The notes below the pieces were generated by a model. The model was not told the origin of the DNA, searched no databases, and worked only from the letters and a program-made list of their open reading frames with translations. Made by a program: the position numbers and the translations under genes. From Gammaproteobacteria bacterium (GTDB taxonomy: Bacteria; Pseudomonadota; Gammaproteobacteria; HTCC5015), in the NCBI GenBank assembly GCA_028284675.1, contig JANQRI010000011.1, forward strand, positions 62,001-126,000: 64,000 nt of DNA. Reading direction: 5' to 3'. Positions 1 through 6,907 of the stretch are shown here, piece after piece (the stretch's first letter is position 1; every line of letters starts with the position of its first letter).

Positions 1-290
1 CCACCGCCTTTAATAAGCTGCAGGTGCGGATTTATTTCATCAGCTCCGTCCACATAGACTGGTATGTCACCGGCTGAATTCAGATCCAAGACCGGGATAT
101 TGTATTGTTTGAGTAGTGTGGCGCTTGCCTCTGAACTTGCAACGGCTCCTTCAATGCGGTTTTTTATATCAGCGAGCAATTCTATAAAGAAATTGGTCGT
201 GGAGCCGGTTCCGATACCGATAACACTGTCATCGGGGATATATTTTAAGGCAGCTTCGGCGGCCGCGCGTTTCATTTCATCAGTTTTCAT
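1..290 (-). CDS. rpiA: Ribose-5-phosphate isomerase A, N-terminal part (runs off window)
   Basis: Interconverts ribose 5-phosphate and ribulose 5-phosphate in the cytosolic pentose phosphate pathway. The 96 visible residues start at ATG 290 with MKTDEMKRAAAEAAL and carry the RpiA phosphate-binding stretch GIGTGSTTNFF and the active-site stretch DGADEINPHLQLIKGGG, which lies at the window edge. About the first 40% of a typical 220-residue protein is present. The reading frame is open to the edge, so this is truncation by the window, not a broken gene. Confidence 0.95.
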   Translation of the reverse strand, partial: MKTDEMKRAAAEAALKYIPDDSVIGIGTGSTTNFFIELLADIKNRIEGAVASSEASATLLKQYNIPVLDLNSAGDIPVYVDGADEINPHLQLIKGG

Positions 291-580
291 TGTTGGATGC
301 CTGGTTGCTTTAAGTATCGTCAATCAAGTGTACTGGTATGTTGGCACTGTATTTGAACCACGATAGTCAGTTTAGAAAATGAGTGGTTCTAATGGGGTGA
401 TTCTATAGGAAAATTGACTGTATGGTCGTTGGCGAGGCTTAAAATCCATAGAGCCAGGCTCTGTTTAGTTGGTGGTTGACCGATTTGATCGAATCAGGAT
501 TATTGTGTTAATAGTATGGGCTCTAAATGCAGAAGTTGGGTTTTGTGGCCGGAAAATGATGTGATTTTCATTTCTGCAAT
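291..580. other. Intergenic region between rpiA and the H1-like gene
   Basis: About 290 bp upstream of the rpiA start. I see no convincing ORF with a ribosome-binding site. It should hold the rpiA promoter on the minus strand, but no hexamer pair stands out enough to call. Confidence 0.4.
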
Positions 581-610
581 AAAAAAGACCCGCGTTAGCG
601 GGCCTTTTTG
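581..610 (-). terminator. Rho-independent terminator of the H1-like gene
   Basis: Read on the minus strand, an A-rich start leads into a GC-rich hairpin (GGCCCGC / GCGGGTC around a TAAC loop) followed by a run of six T. It lies about 40 bp after the stop codon of the lysine-rich protein gene. The A-tract on the other side means it could work in both directions. Confidence 0.8.
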
Positions 611-647
611 AATGGGAGCTTAAGCTCCCCTTACAACCTAAAAGGTG

Positions 648-890
648 TTACTTCTTCTTTTTGGCTGTTTTTTTCTTTGCGGCTTTCTTTTTAGCCTTTT
701 TCTTGGCTTTTTTCTTAGCCTTCTTCTTGGCTACTTTCTTTTTAGCCTTTTTCTTGGCTTTTTTCTTTGCTTTCTTCTTGGCTACTTTCTTTTTAGCCTT
801 TTTCTTTGTTGCTTTCTTCTTAGCGGTCTTCCGCTTCGCTAACTTCTTCTTCGTAGTTGCCTTTTTGGCAGTTTTCTTCTTTGCGGCCAT
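648..890 (-). CDS. Histone H1-like lysine/alanine-rich DNA-binding protein
   Basis: An 80-residue protein made almost wholly of Lys, Ala, Thr and Val in KKAKKK and AKKK repeats, like the C-terminal tail of eukaryotic histone H1 and bacterial AlgP/HupR-type tails. Such proteins bind DNA without sequence specificity; a role in nucleoid compaction is inferred from composition only. There is no folded domain, signal peptide or membrane segment. A good Shine-Dalgarno sequence (GGAGG, 7 nt before ATG) fixes the start, and a terminator follows the stop. The near-identical codon repeats make length variation between strains likely. The opposite strand gives long Phe/Leu-rich ORFs that are artefacts. 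Confidence 0.85.
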   Translation of the reverse strand: MAAKKKTAKKATTKKKLAKRKTAKKKATKKKAKKKVAKKKAKKKAKKKAKKKVAKKKAKKKAKKKAKKKAAKKKTAKKKK

Positions 891-1315
891 TACTTTTTCC
901 TCCGGAGTATTAAATGCCCGCGAGTGAGTATAAACAAGAATAAAAAAAATTCTAGTATATTTATTAAAAAAAACTCTTTTTGAGGAACTTTTTTGGCAAT
1001 TATCGAACCTTTTTGATTGATTTCGATATGCCTGTTACTTCAAAAAGATGTTTTTAGTTAAAGCTTCACTCGTGAAACATGTATTGCTTAAAAAAACGAC
1101 TACCGGGCGGCTGCAAGACAATTAAATCTGAAAGCAAGCGTTACAGCAGTCTCTTGTCGGGACTTTATCGGCGATTTTTATAAAAAAATTTAATTTAAGC
1201 GGTGATTTTTGGTGCGAAAACTGTTTTGGAAATTATTTTTGCGTGGTTCTCATTAAAAAATAGCTTCTTGATTGACAATATTTGTCACTAAAATTGAAAA
1301 TCAAGCTGTGTATTG
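891..1315. other. AT-rich intergenic region upstream of the H1-like gene
   Basis: Very AT-rich non-coding DNA. It must hold the minus-strand promoter of the H1-like gene. Near 1266-1313 an imperfect inverted repeat (AGCTTcTTGATT with AATCAAGCT) encloses a shorter one (TGACAA/TTGTCA) with a consensus TTGACA, but no good -10 box follows at normal spacing. I see no ORF with a ribosome-binding site. Confidence 0.35.
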
Positions 1316-1456
1316 ATGAGTAATTTGAAAGCTGCAGTCAATTTGACTCTGTTAAGCGGGTTAATGGATAGAAAAAGTGCTCAGCTTAATAGTGCCTCTG
1401 AGGTTGAGTTAGATGTTAAAGGTGTATTTTCAGAATATCCAAATCTGCCAGGCTGA
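1316..1456 (+). CDS. Possible 46-residue ORF, unknown
   Basis: An ATG-to-TGA frame of 46 codons that begins MSNLKAAVNLTLLSGLMDR and ends EYPNLPG. It lies alone in a 727-bp gap, just after an inverted repeat. The composition is protein-like, with no odd runs and a plausible amphipathic start, but no Shine-Dalgarno sequence precedes the ATG and I do not recognise it. It may be chance. Confidence 0.2.
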   Translation: MSNLKAAVNLTLLSGLMDRKSAQLNSASEVELDVKGVFSEYPNLPG

Positions 1457-1617
1457 GCGGTTGAAGAGGGTTTATGGTAGTCGGTAACTGCGCACAGCAT
1501 TTTTGGTTTATCTGCCTGATTATTGTTTTTTACCTCAGAAGAGTTGCTTTCATGCTTTGGATTTGGCTGTAAGTGATCTTAGTGGAGGGCATCGTGCTGT
1601 GTTTGCATGTCGGTTTA

Positions 1618-2079
1618 TTATGGATTTTTTTCCAACTCAAGAATACGTTGCCACTGTGCGCTGCTGACCGCCATTATAGATAAGCGGTTACCGCGGCGGG
1701 TTAGAGCGAAGTCACCCAGGCCTTTAGTGTTTTTAAGCTCATGCAGGGTTATGTTGCGTTTGAGCGTGCGACGGTATTTTACATCCACCATATACCAGCG
1801 AGGTGCTTCGGGTGTGCTTTTGGGGTCGAAGTATTTGCTGGAAGAGTCGAATGCAGTGTGATCCGGATAGCCTTCTTTTTGGATCATCATGATGCCAACT
1901 ATGCCGGGAGATTCGCAATTAGAGTGATAGAAGAATACCAGATCTCCTTTGCGCATTTGATCCCGCATCATATTTCTTGCCTGGTAATTGCGAACGCCAT
2001 CCCAATGATCAACTTTGGCTCTTTTTAAGTCTTCGATGCTGTAGGTATCTGGTTCTGATTTCATTAACCAGTAATTCAT
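1618..2079 (-). CDS. EVE domain-containing protein
   Basis: A 153-residue protein whose whole length matches the EVE domain, a PUA-like fold related to YTH that binds modified bases in nucleic acids. Hallmarks are the start NYWLMKSEPDTYSIEDL, the central WDGVRNYQARN with KGDLVFFYHS, and PRWYMVDV. It resembles human thymocyte nuclear protein 1 and bacterial homologues often found near the 5-formyltetrahydrofolate cyclo-ligase/6S locus, as here. The native nucleic-acid ligand is unknown. It is probably co-oriented with the folate gene, with a gap of 56 bp. Confidence 0.9.
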   Translation of the reverse strand: MNYWLMKSEPDTYSIEDLKRAKVDHWDGVRNYQARNMMRDQMRKGDLVFFYHSNCESPGIVGIMMIQKEGYPDHTAFDSSSKYFDPKSTPEAPRWYMVDVKYRRTLKRNITLHELKNTKGLGDFALTRRGNRLSIMAVSSAQWQRILELEKNP

Positions 2080-2135
2080 TTTATGTTCTCCCGGCTTATA
2101 TGCCTTCAGATGTTTTTTATGGTTAGGGTATATCG

Positions 2136-2723
2136 TTACTCACTTTCCGAGTATTCATAAATTTTCTGCTCAGTGCAGATAAAGTCCATTCGGATATCCC
2201 AGGGTTGCGCATCGATTTTAGCGGTTTTCTGAAACTCATAGGCAAGCCCTGCTTTCGTCATTTGTTTTGCGTTGTGAACAGCGAAGGTTCGGTCATAATA
2301 GCCGGCGCCCATCCCAATCCGGTTGCAGTCACGGTCGAAAGCCAGCAACGGGGTAATAACGAGATCAAGGTTTTTAACCTCAATAGGGTCTGTCGTGCTG
2401 ACAGGTTCGGGAATGCCGAAGCGGTTGGGCCGTAAAGGGGTTTCATGTGTGTATTCGGTAAAAAGTAAATGCTTATCTTCTGTCAGCACGGGTATGTATA
2501 TGGATTTCCCGGACTGCCAGGCATCGTGAACAATCGCATCAGGGGTGATTTCCCCGCGGACGGCGATATATGCGGCGACTTTGTTTGCCTTTTGGTATGC
2601 GGAGTGTTTAATCATCCTGCGTGCTGCGGCAACGGCAAATTCCGCAGCAGTTTTTGCAGGTAACTCAAGGCGTTTTGCACGCATTGAAGATCTTATTGCT
2701 GCAGTATTTTCAGAAGCGGGCAT
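2136..2723 (-). CDS. fau: 5-formyltetrahydrofolate cyclo-ligase
   Basis: ATP-dependent enzyme that converts 5-formyl-THF to 5,10-methenyl-THF, recycling a folate form that inhibits other enzymes. The 195 residues show the family pattern: an N-terminal basic helix (IRSSMRAKRLEL), VRGEITP, RFGIPEP, and the diagnostic GMGAGYYDRTF motif at about 137-147. It is the first gene after 6S RNA on the same strand. In E. coli the homologue (ygfA/fau) is co-transcribed with ssrS, and the same order here suggests the same read-through arrangement. Confidence 0.93.
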   Translation of the reverse strand: MPASENTAAIRSSMRAKRLELPAKTAAEFAVAAARRMIKHSAYQKANKVAAYIAVRGEITPDAIVHDAWQSGKSIYIPVLTEDKHLLFTEYTHETPLRPNRFGIPEPVSTTDPIEVKNLDLVITPLLAFDRDCNRIGMGAGYYDRTFAVHNAKQMTKAGLAYEFQKTAKIDAQPWDIRMDFICTEQKIYEYSESE

Positions 2724-2759
2724 TTTTCAGGCTGTTGCCGGTTTGAGCTGAAAGTGGGT

Positions 2760-2953
2760 GAGCGTGCTCCGCTTGTACCGTAACAGGCTATCGACCTTGA
2801 ACCAAAGGTTCAGGTGGGGAAGCATATCCAGGTTTTCAGGCTTCCCGCTGCAAAGGCGGGCTTGCACACCAAACTGCATACGAAGTCCCCGGGGTATAAA
2901 ATTAGGCTCAAGGGTTTACCCAACCTGTCCTCGAATACCGCAGAGAACGCTCT
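2760..2953 (-). ncRNA. ssrS: 6S RNA
   Basis: 6S RNA mimics an open promoter and sequesters sigma-70 RNA polymerase in stationary phase. It lies between zapA and the folate cyclo-ligase gene, its standard place. The closing stem is visible: the minus-strand 5' arm (2940-2950) pairs with the 3' arm (2762-2772) over 11 positions with one mismatch. Inside is the conserved hairpin CCTGAACCTTTGGTTCAAGG, and upstream the CCCTTGAGCC element seen in Pseudomonas and E. coli 6S. Ends are estimated from the stem, so each may be off by several nt. Confidence 0.88.
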
Positions 2954-3064
2954 CTGATCAGTTTAAGGGACTTTGGGCTGACATTAAAGTCTAGCAGTAG
3001 AGGTTTCTTTAAAGAGCAAAGATTACGGTATTTCCGCAAGTGCGAAATTGTCCGGGTTGCTTCT

Positions 3065-3382
3065 TTAAATTAACTCAGGCTGTGGGTCTTCACTGAGCAC
3101 TGCCTGGGATATTTGTTGCTGTAGTGTAATAATGCGTTGAGCAAGTGAATTTTGTTCTTCCTGCAGCGGTTTTAATTCCAGGCACTCATGAGCAATATTC
3201 AAAGCAGCCATCACAGCGATGCGATCAATACCAATAACGTTGCCCCGGTCGCGTATTTCGCGCATCTTGCCATCAAGGTATCTTGCTGATGATCGCAAGC
3301 CGTCTTCTTCACCCGCCTTGCAGGCAACCTGATATTCCCGGTCCAGGATGTTGACTGTTACCGCTACTGGGTTATTGCTCAT
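3065..3382 (-). CDS. zapA: Cell division protein ZapA
   Basis: ZapA binds FtsZ filaments and promotes Z-ring bundling. The 105-residue protein has the N-terminal globular part (VTVNILDREYQVACKAGEE), then LRSSARYLDGKMREIRDRG and DRIAVMAALNIAHECL, followed by a coiled coil (LQEEQNSLAQRIITLQQQI). Length and motifs fit the family. Its ATG shares one base with the stop codon of the upstream coiled-coil gene (TAATG), so the two are translationally coupled. The gene is followed by 6S RNA. Confidence 0.95.
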   Translation of the reverse strand: MSNNPVAVTVNILDREYQVACKAGEEDGLRSSARYLDGKMREIRDRGNVIGIDRIAVMAALNIAHECLELKPLQEEQNSLAQRIITLQQQISQAVLSEDPQPELI

Positions 3383-3609
3383 TAAGAGTTCTCCATGACT
3401 TTCAGGCGTGAAATCATGGCTTCCACGCGGCTGCGGGCAACCTGGTTTTTCTCAAGTAGTGCGGCTTTGTCAGCCAGCAGAGACTCTTTTTGGGATTGTA
3501 GAGATCTGTTCTCATCTTTCAGCCGCTCACATACTGCAATCAGCTCTCCCAGCCGGGATTCCAGGGATTCCAGTTCAATTGAGGGGTTTTTCTGCAGTTT
3601 TGCGCTCAT
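3382..3609 (-). CDS. ZapB-like coiled-coil cell division protein (TIGR02449 type)
   Basis: A 75-residue protein predicted to be one continuous coiled coil from about residue 10 (ELESLESRLGELIAVCERLKDEN) to the C-terminus, matching the small ZapB-like/TIGR02449 family found before zapA in many gammaproteobacteria. A role at the Z ring through ZapA is inferred from family and position. It overlaps zapA by one base. The start at ATG 3609 gives normal family length. Confidence 0.85.
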   Translation of the reverse strand: MSAKLQKNPSIELESLESRLGELIAVCERLKDENRSLQSQKESLLADKAALLEKNQVARSRVEAMISRLKVMENS

Positions 3610-3941
3610 GCCAAAATCTTATGCGTCAGTTCTGCCAGGGTCAACCGTTAGTGGCAGTATTTTTAACATTGTGTCAGATCATTCAAGGTGTTAGAGCGGC
3701 TCTAATTGCATATACTGGCGATATATCCGAATATTCCGGAACAGCAGGCGTATCATCAACTGCTGGCACACCGGTCGGAGCTGCCCGGATAATATAGCCT
3801 GCCTTTATTAATCAGTGTAGCAGGGTGTTTCGGCTATGTGTTGGGTTTTTAGAAGCGCTGTATGACTGCTAGCAGGATATATACATTATATTGGTCAGGT
3901 TCACCTGAGTCAGCGAACACAGAATATTGACGGTTACATTA
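3610..3941. other. Divergent promoter region between the zapB-like gene and pepP
   Basis: About 330 bp between divergent operons. In E. coli and many relatives a UPF0149 gene (ygfB) lies here before pepP. It is absent, and I find no remnant. An inverted repeat CTGCCA/TGGCAG (about 3630-3655) followed by TATTTTT resembles a weak plus-strand terminator, but no plus-strand gene lies before it. Confidence 0.4.
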
Positions 3942-5243
3942 ATGAGTAAGAGTGAATTTGTAAAACGCCGAAGACAGTTAATGCGGGCAATGGGATCAGG
4001 GGCGATTGCGGTGATTCCCGCTGCACCCGAGAAGGTTCGTAACCGCGATGTCCACTATTCTTACCGTCAGGACAGTGATTTTTTATATCTGAGCGGTTTT
4101 AAAGAGCCAGAGGCGGTTATTGTATTGGTTCCCGAACGTGATCGGGGTGAATATATTTTATTCTGTCGGGAAAGTGATCCGCAGCAGGAAATCTGGCATG
4201 GGAGGCGTGCAGGTCAAGCCGGTGCTGTTGAGGCATATGAAGCGGATGACTCTTTTCCGGTGACTGATCTGGACGATATTCTGCCCGGTTTACTGGAGAA
4301 TAAAACCAAGGTGTTTTATACGATGGGCAGGTACCCTGAGTTTGATAAGCACATGATGGGGTGGGTGAATCGCGTGCGTGAAAACAGTCGCTCAGGAGTA
4401 AAGGCCCCGGTTGAATTTGTTTCGCTTGAGTTTCTTCTGCATGAGATGCGGCTTTTCAAAACTCAATATGAGCAACGTTTGATGCGTAAAGCTGCAAAAA
4501 TTTCAGCGAAAGCGCATAAAAGGGTAATGCGTTTGTGTGAGCCGGGGAAAACGGAGTTTCAGGTAGAGGCGGAGTTGCTGTATGAATTTCACAGTCATGG
4601 CGGTGAACCGGCTTACCCAAGCATCGTGGGTGGTGGTGCAAATGCATGTATTCTGCACTACACGGATAATGCAGATAAATTACAGGATGGTGAGCTGCTG
4701 TTGATTGATGCCGGCACTGAGTATGATGGTTATGCATCCGACATCACCCGGACCATACCGGTCAACGGCCGATTCAGCCCATTGCAGAAAGAGGTTTATG
4801 AAGCGGTTCTGGAGGCTCAGTCAGCGGCGATAAAAAAAGCGATACCCGGTAATCACTGGAATGATCCACATGATGCGGCTGTTAAGTCACTCACAAAAAG
4901 TTTGATTGGTTTTGGTCTGTTGAAAGGCTCGCGCGGCAAGCTGATTAAAGATGGAGCATTTCGGCGATTTTATATGCATCGCACCGGTCACTGGCTGGGT
5001 TTGGATGTGCATGATGTCGGTGATTATAAGGTTGATACTGAGTGGCGCCTGCTGGAACCCGGTATGACGCTGACAATAGAGCCGGGTCTGTATATTTCCC
5101 CGGCCAGGGGGGTGCCGAAATCTTTTCATAATATGGGTATACGTATTGAGGATGATGTGTTGATCACGCGTGCCGGTAATGAGGTGCTGTCCAAGGATGC
5201 GCCCAAGACGGTTAAGGAGATAGAAGCCTGTATGGCGCGCTAG
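3942..5243 (+). CDS. pepP: Xaa-Pro aminopeptidase (aminopeptidase P)
   Basis: Dinuclear-metal peptidase that removes N-terminal residues preceding proline. From ATG 3942 it has 433 residues, the usual size. The N-terminal creatinase-like domain (FVKRRRQLM, SYRQDSDFLYLSGF) is followed by the pita-bread catalytic domain with all metal ligands visible: Asp pair in LIDAGTEYDGYASDITRT, His in MHRTGHWLGLDVHDVGD, Glu in TIEPGLY and Glu in GIRIEDDV. A TTG 15 bp upstream is in frame but less likely. Its TAG stop is completed by the first base of an inverted-repeat element. It begins the pepP-ubiH-ubiI cluster typical of gammaproteobacteria. Confidence 0.95.
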   Translation: MSKSEFVKRRRQLMRAMGSGAIAVIPAAPEKVRNRDVHYSYRQDSDFLYLSGFKEPEAVIVLVPERDRGEYILFCRESDPQQEIWHGRRAGQAGAVEAYEADDSFPVTDLDDILPGLLENKTKVFYTMGRYPEFDKHMMGWVNRVRENSRSGVKAPVEFVSLEFLLHEMRLFKTQYEQRLMRKAAKISAKAHKRVMRLCEPGKTEFQVEAELLYEFHSHGGEPAYPSIVGGGANACILHYTDNADKLQDGELLLIDAGTEYDGYASDITRTIPVNGRFSPLQKEVYEAVLEAQSAAIKKAIPGNHWNDPHDAAVKSLTKSLIGFGLLKGSRGKLIKDGAFRRFYMHRTGHWLGLDVHDVGDYKVDTEWRLLEPGMTLTIEPGLYISPARGVPKSFHNMGIRIEDDVLITRAGNEVLSKDAPKTVKEIEACMAR

Positions 5244-5261
5244 AACTTATCTCAAAAAATT
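5243..5261 (+). repeat. Solo end of TA-flanked inverted-repeat family (family 1)
   Basis: GAACTTATCTCAAAAAATT directly after a TA dinucleotide, matching the terminal repeat of the two elements that follow. It is a single left end without its partner. The G at 5243 is also the last base of the pepP stop codon. Confidence 0.7.
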
Positions 5262-5272
5262 GAATGAAACTA

Positions 5273-5412
5273 GAACCTGTCTCAAAATTGCTGCGCTTGC
5301 TGATACTTCGTTAAAAGCTCGTTCAAAATGCTCATTTATTATCTATAAACTCCGCTTTTTCACTCGCTCTTGCCTCGTTTCATCGGCGCTCGCTTAATTT
5401 TGAGATAGGTTC
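5273..5412 (+). mobile_element. Family-1 miniature inverted-repeat element, copy A (140 bp)
   Basis: Terminal repeats GAACCTGTCTCAAAATT and AATTTTGAGATAGGTTC are near-perfect inverted copies. The element is flanked on both sides by TA, as expected for TA-targeting elements of the IS630/Tc1-mariner kind; that link is inference, because no transposase is present. The right 45 bp (GCCTCGTTTCATCGGCGCTC onwards) is nearly the same as the right end of the copy at 63089-63284, so they are one family. Confidence 0.8.
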
Positions 5413-5414
5413 TA

Positions 5415-5611
5415 GAATATATCTCAGAATTAAAGATTTTGCTTTCAGGCTAGACGCGCGACGACGAAAAGCGGACGACTCCATGGATGGAGGAGTTAGA
5501 ACGACTCAGGAGACAAAGTCGAGTTTACACGCAGTTTGCGCCTGTAGCGCCCTGCATTTGAGGAGGAGCACAACGACGCATGAAAGTGAAAGATCACAAT
5601 GAGATAGGTTC
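5415..5611 (+). mobile_element. Family-1 miniature inverted-repeat element, copy B (197 bp)
   Basis: It abuts copy A, sharing one TA. The left end GAATATATCTCAGAATT and right end AATGAGATAGGTTC are degraded terminal repeats. The interior holds ACGACTCCATGGATGGAGG followed by AGTTAGA, which is found inverted inside the copy at 63089-63284, so the interiors are homologous too. No ORF with start signals is present. Copies A and B together fill the pepP-ubiH gap. Confidence 0.75.
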
Positions 5612-5683
5612 TAATATTGCCAACAACGCATAACATCAACTGTTTGGAGTTGAGGGTGCCCGGTTTGCAGAGGTTTGGTAGGA

Positions 5684-6907
5684 ATGGATGATCCATTCGA
5701 TATTCTGATCGTTGGCGGTGGCATGGTCGGTGCAACAATCGCAACGGTTTTGCGTAACAGCCAGTATCGGGTGGGTTTGATCGAGTCCAGGCCGCTTGCT
5801 TTCCAGGAGAGCACGGATGCTGAACGCAGCACAGCAATATCGTATGGCAGCCGCCGTATCCTGGAGCGCTTTGGTGTATGGAGCGATATTGTGAAATACG
5901 CAGAACCGATAAAACATATTCATGTTTCCAGTCGTGGGCGTTTGGGTGTAACCCGGATCGATGCCATTGAGGCGGGTGTGCCGGCTTTGGGTTACGTGGT
6001 AGAGAATAACCGTTTGAGCACACATTTGTATCGGCATCTGCAGTCTGGTGAGGTTAAGCTGTTTGCGCCGGCATCATTGCGGGCGATTAAGCCCGGTCCG
6101 GCAGCCAGTGAGCTTATAATTGAGCACAATGGTGGCGAGCATCATTTACATACCAAGCTGTTAATTGCGGCCGATGGTGCGATGTCCGGTGTGCGGGATA
6201 TGCTTGGCATTGAAGCAAAACGCTCCGATTACGATCAAAGTGCAATCGTTTGTAATGTAAGCTCGCAACTTCATCATAACAATATTGCCTATGAGCGTTT
6301 CACAGAGAGCGGTCCATTGGCGTTTCTGCCGCTTTTCCCCTCTGAGCAACATGATCCGCGTTGCGCGATTGTATGGACAGTCAGCAGCAAAGATTTAAAG
6401 TCTTTACTTGATTTGAGTGACCGTGAGTTTCTTGCGGCTTTGCAGCAACAATTTGGTTGTCGGCTCGGTAAGCTATTACAGGTCAGCAAGCGCGCGGCTT
6501 TTCCTTTGGCTTTGATTCATAGCCGGACGCGTATCGCCGCCAGAACCGTATTGATTGGCAATGCTGCCCAGTCATTGCACCCAGTGGCGGGTCAGGGATT
6601 TAATCTGGCGTTAAGGGATAGCGCAGCATTATTAGAATGTTTGTTGCGACAGGATGCATGTGCTGACCCCGGTGAATCCGCATTACTCGCGGAGTATGAG
6701 CGGGCCCGCAAACGGGATCAACGTCGCATGATGTACTTTACCGATACTTTGGTCAGGTTGTTTGGGAGTCGCTTGCCTCTGTTGGCACATGCCCGGGCCA
6801 AAGGTTTATTGCTGCTGGATTTGCTGCCGCCGTTGCGCCATTTTATTGCAACGCAAAGTATGGGGACTGCCTGGCCATTGCCGCGTATCGGGTATCCGCC
6901 CGTATGA
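5684..6907 (+). CDS. ubiH: 2-octaprenyl-6-methoxyphenol hydroxylase (UbiH)
   Basis: FAD-dependent aromatic hydroxylase of ubiquinone synthesis. From ATG 5684 it has 407 residues. The N-terminal FAD fold DILIVGGGMVGATIA, the middle AADGAMSGVRDMLG (DG motif) and the third FAD motif VLIGNAAQSLHPVAGQGFNL are all present. The C-terminal MMYFTDTLVRLFGSRLP resembles E. coli UbiH (TDSLVHLFANR) rather than UbiI. An in-frame TTG at 5675 is the only near alternative start. The stop overlaps the ATG of ubiI by 4 nt (ATGA), so the two are coupled. Confidence 0.92.
   Translation: MDDPFDILIVGGGMVGATIATVLRNSQYRVGLIESRPLAFQESTDAERSTAISYGSRRILERFGVWSDIVKYAEPIKHIHVSSRGRLGVTRIDAIEAGVPALGYVVENNRLSTHLYRHLQSGEVKLFAPASLRAIKPGPAASELIIEHNGGEHHLHTKLLIAADGAMSGVRDMLGIEAKRSDYDQSAIVCNVSSQLHHNNIAYERFTESGPLAFLPLFPSEQHDPRCAIVWTVSSKDLKSLLDLSDREFLAALQQQFGCRLGKLLQVSKRAAFPLALIHSRTRIAARTVLIGNAAQSLHPVAGQGFNLALRDSAALLECLLRQDACADPGESALLAEYERARKRDQRRMMYFTDTLVRLFGSRLPLLAHARAKGLLLLDLLPPLRHFIATQSMGTAWPLPRIGYPPV

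Noticed and set aside
661..927. Phe/Leu-rich plus-strand frames opposite the H1-like gene
   Set aside because: They are the antisense of Lys/Ala codon repeats. They have no ribosome-binding site, and the minus-strand gene explains the DNA fully.
5496..6037. Long minus-strand frames over the repeat elements and ubiH
   Set aside because: They are antisense shadows of ubiH extended by the open repeat DNA, with unnatural composition (many His, Pro, Cys).
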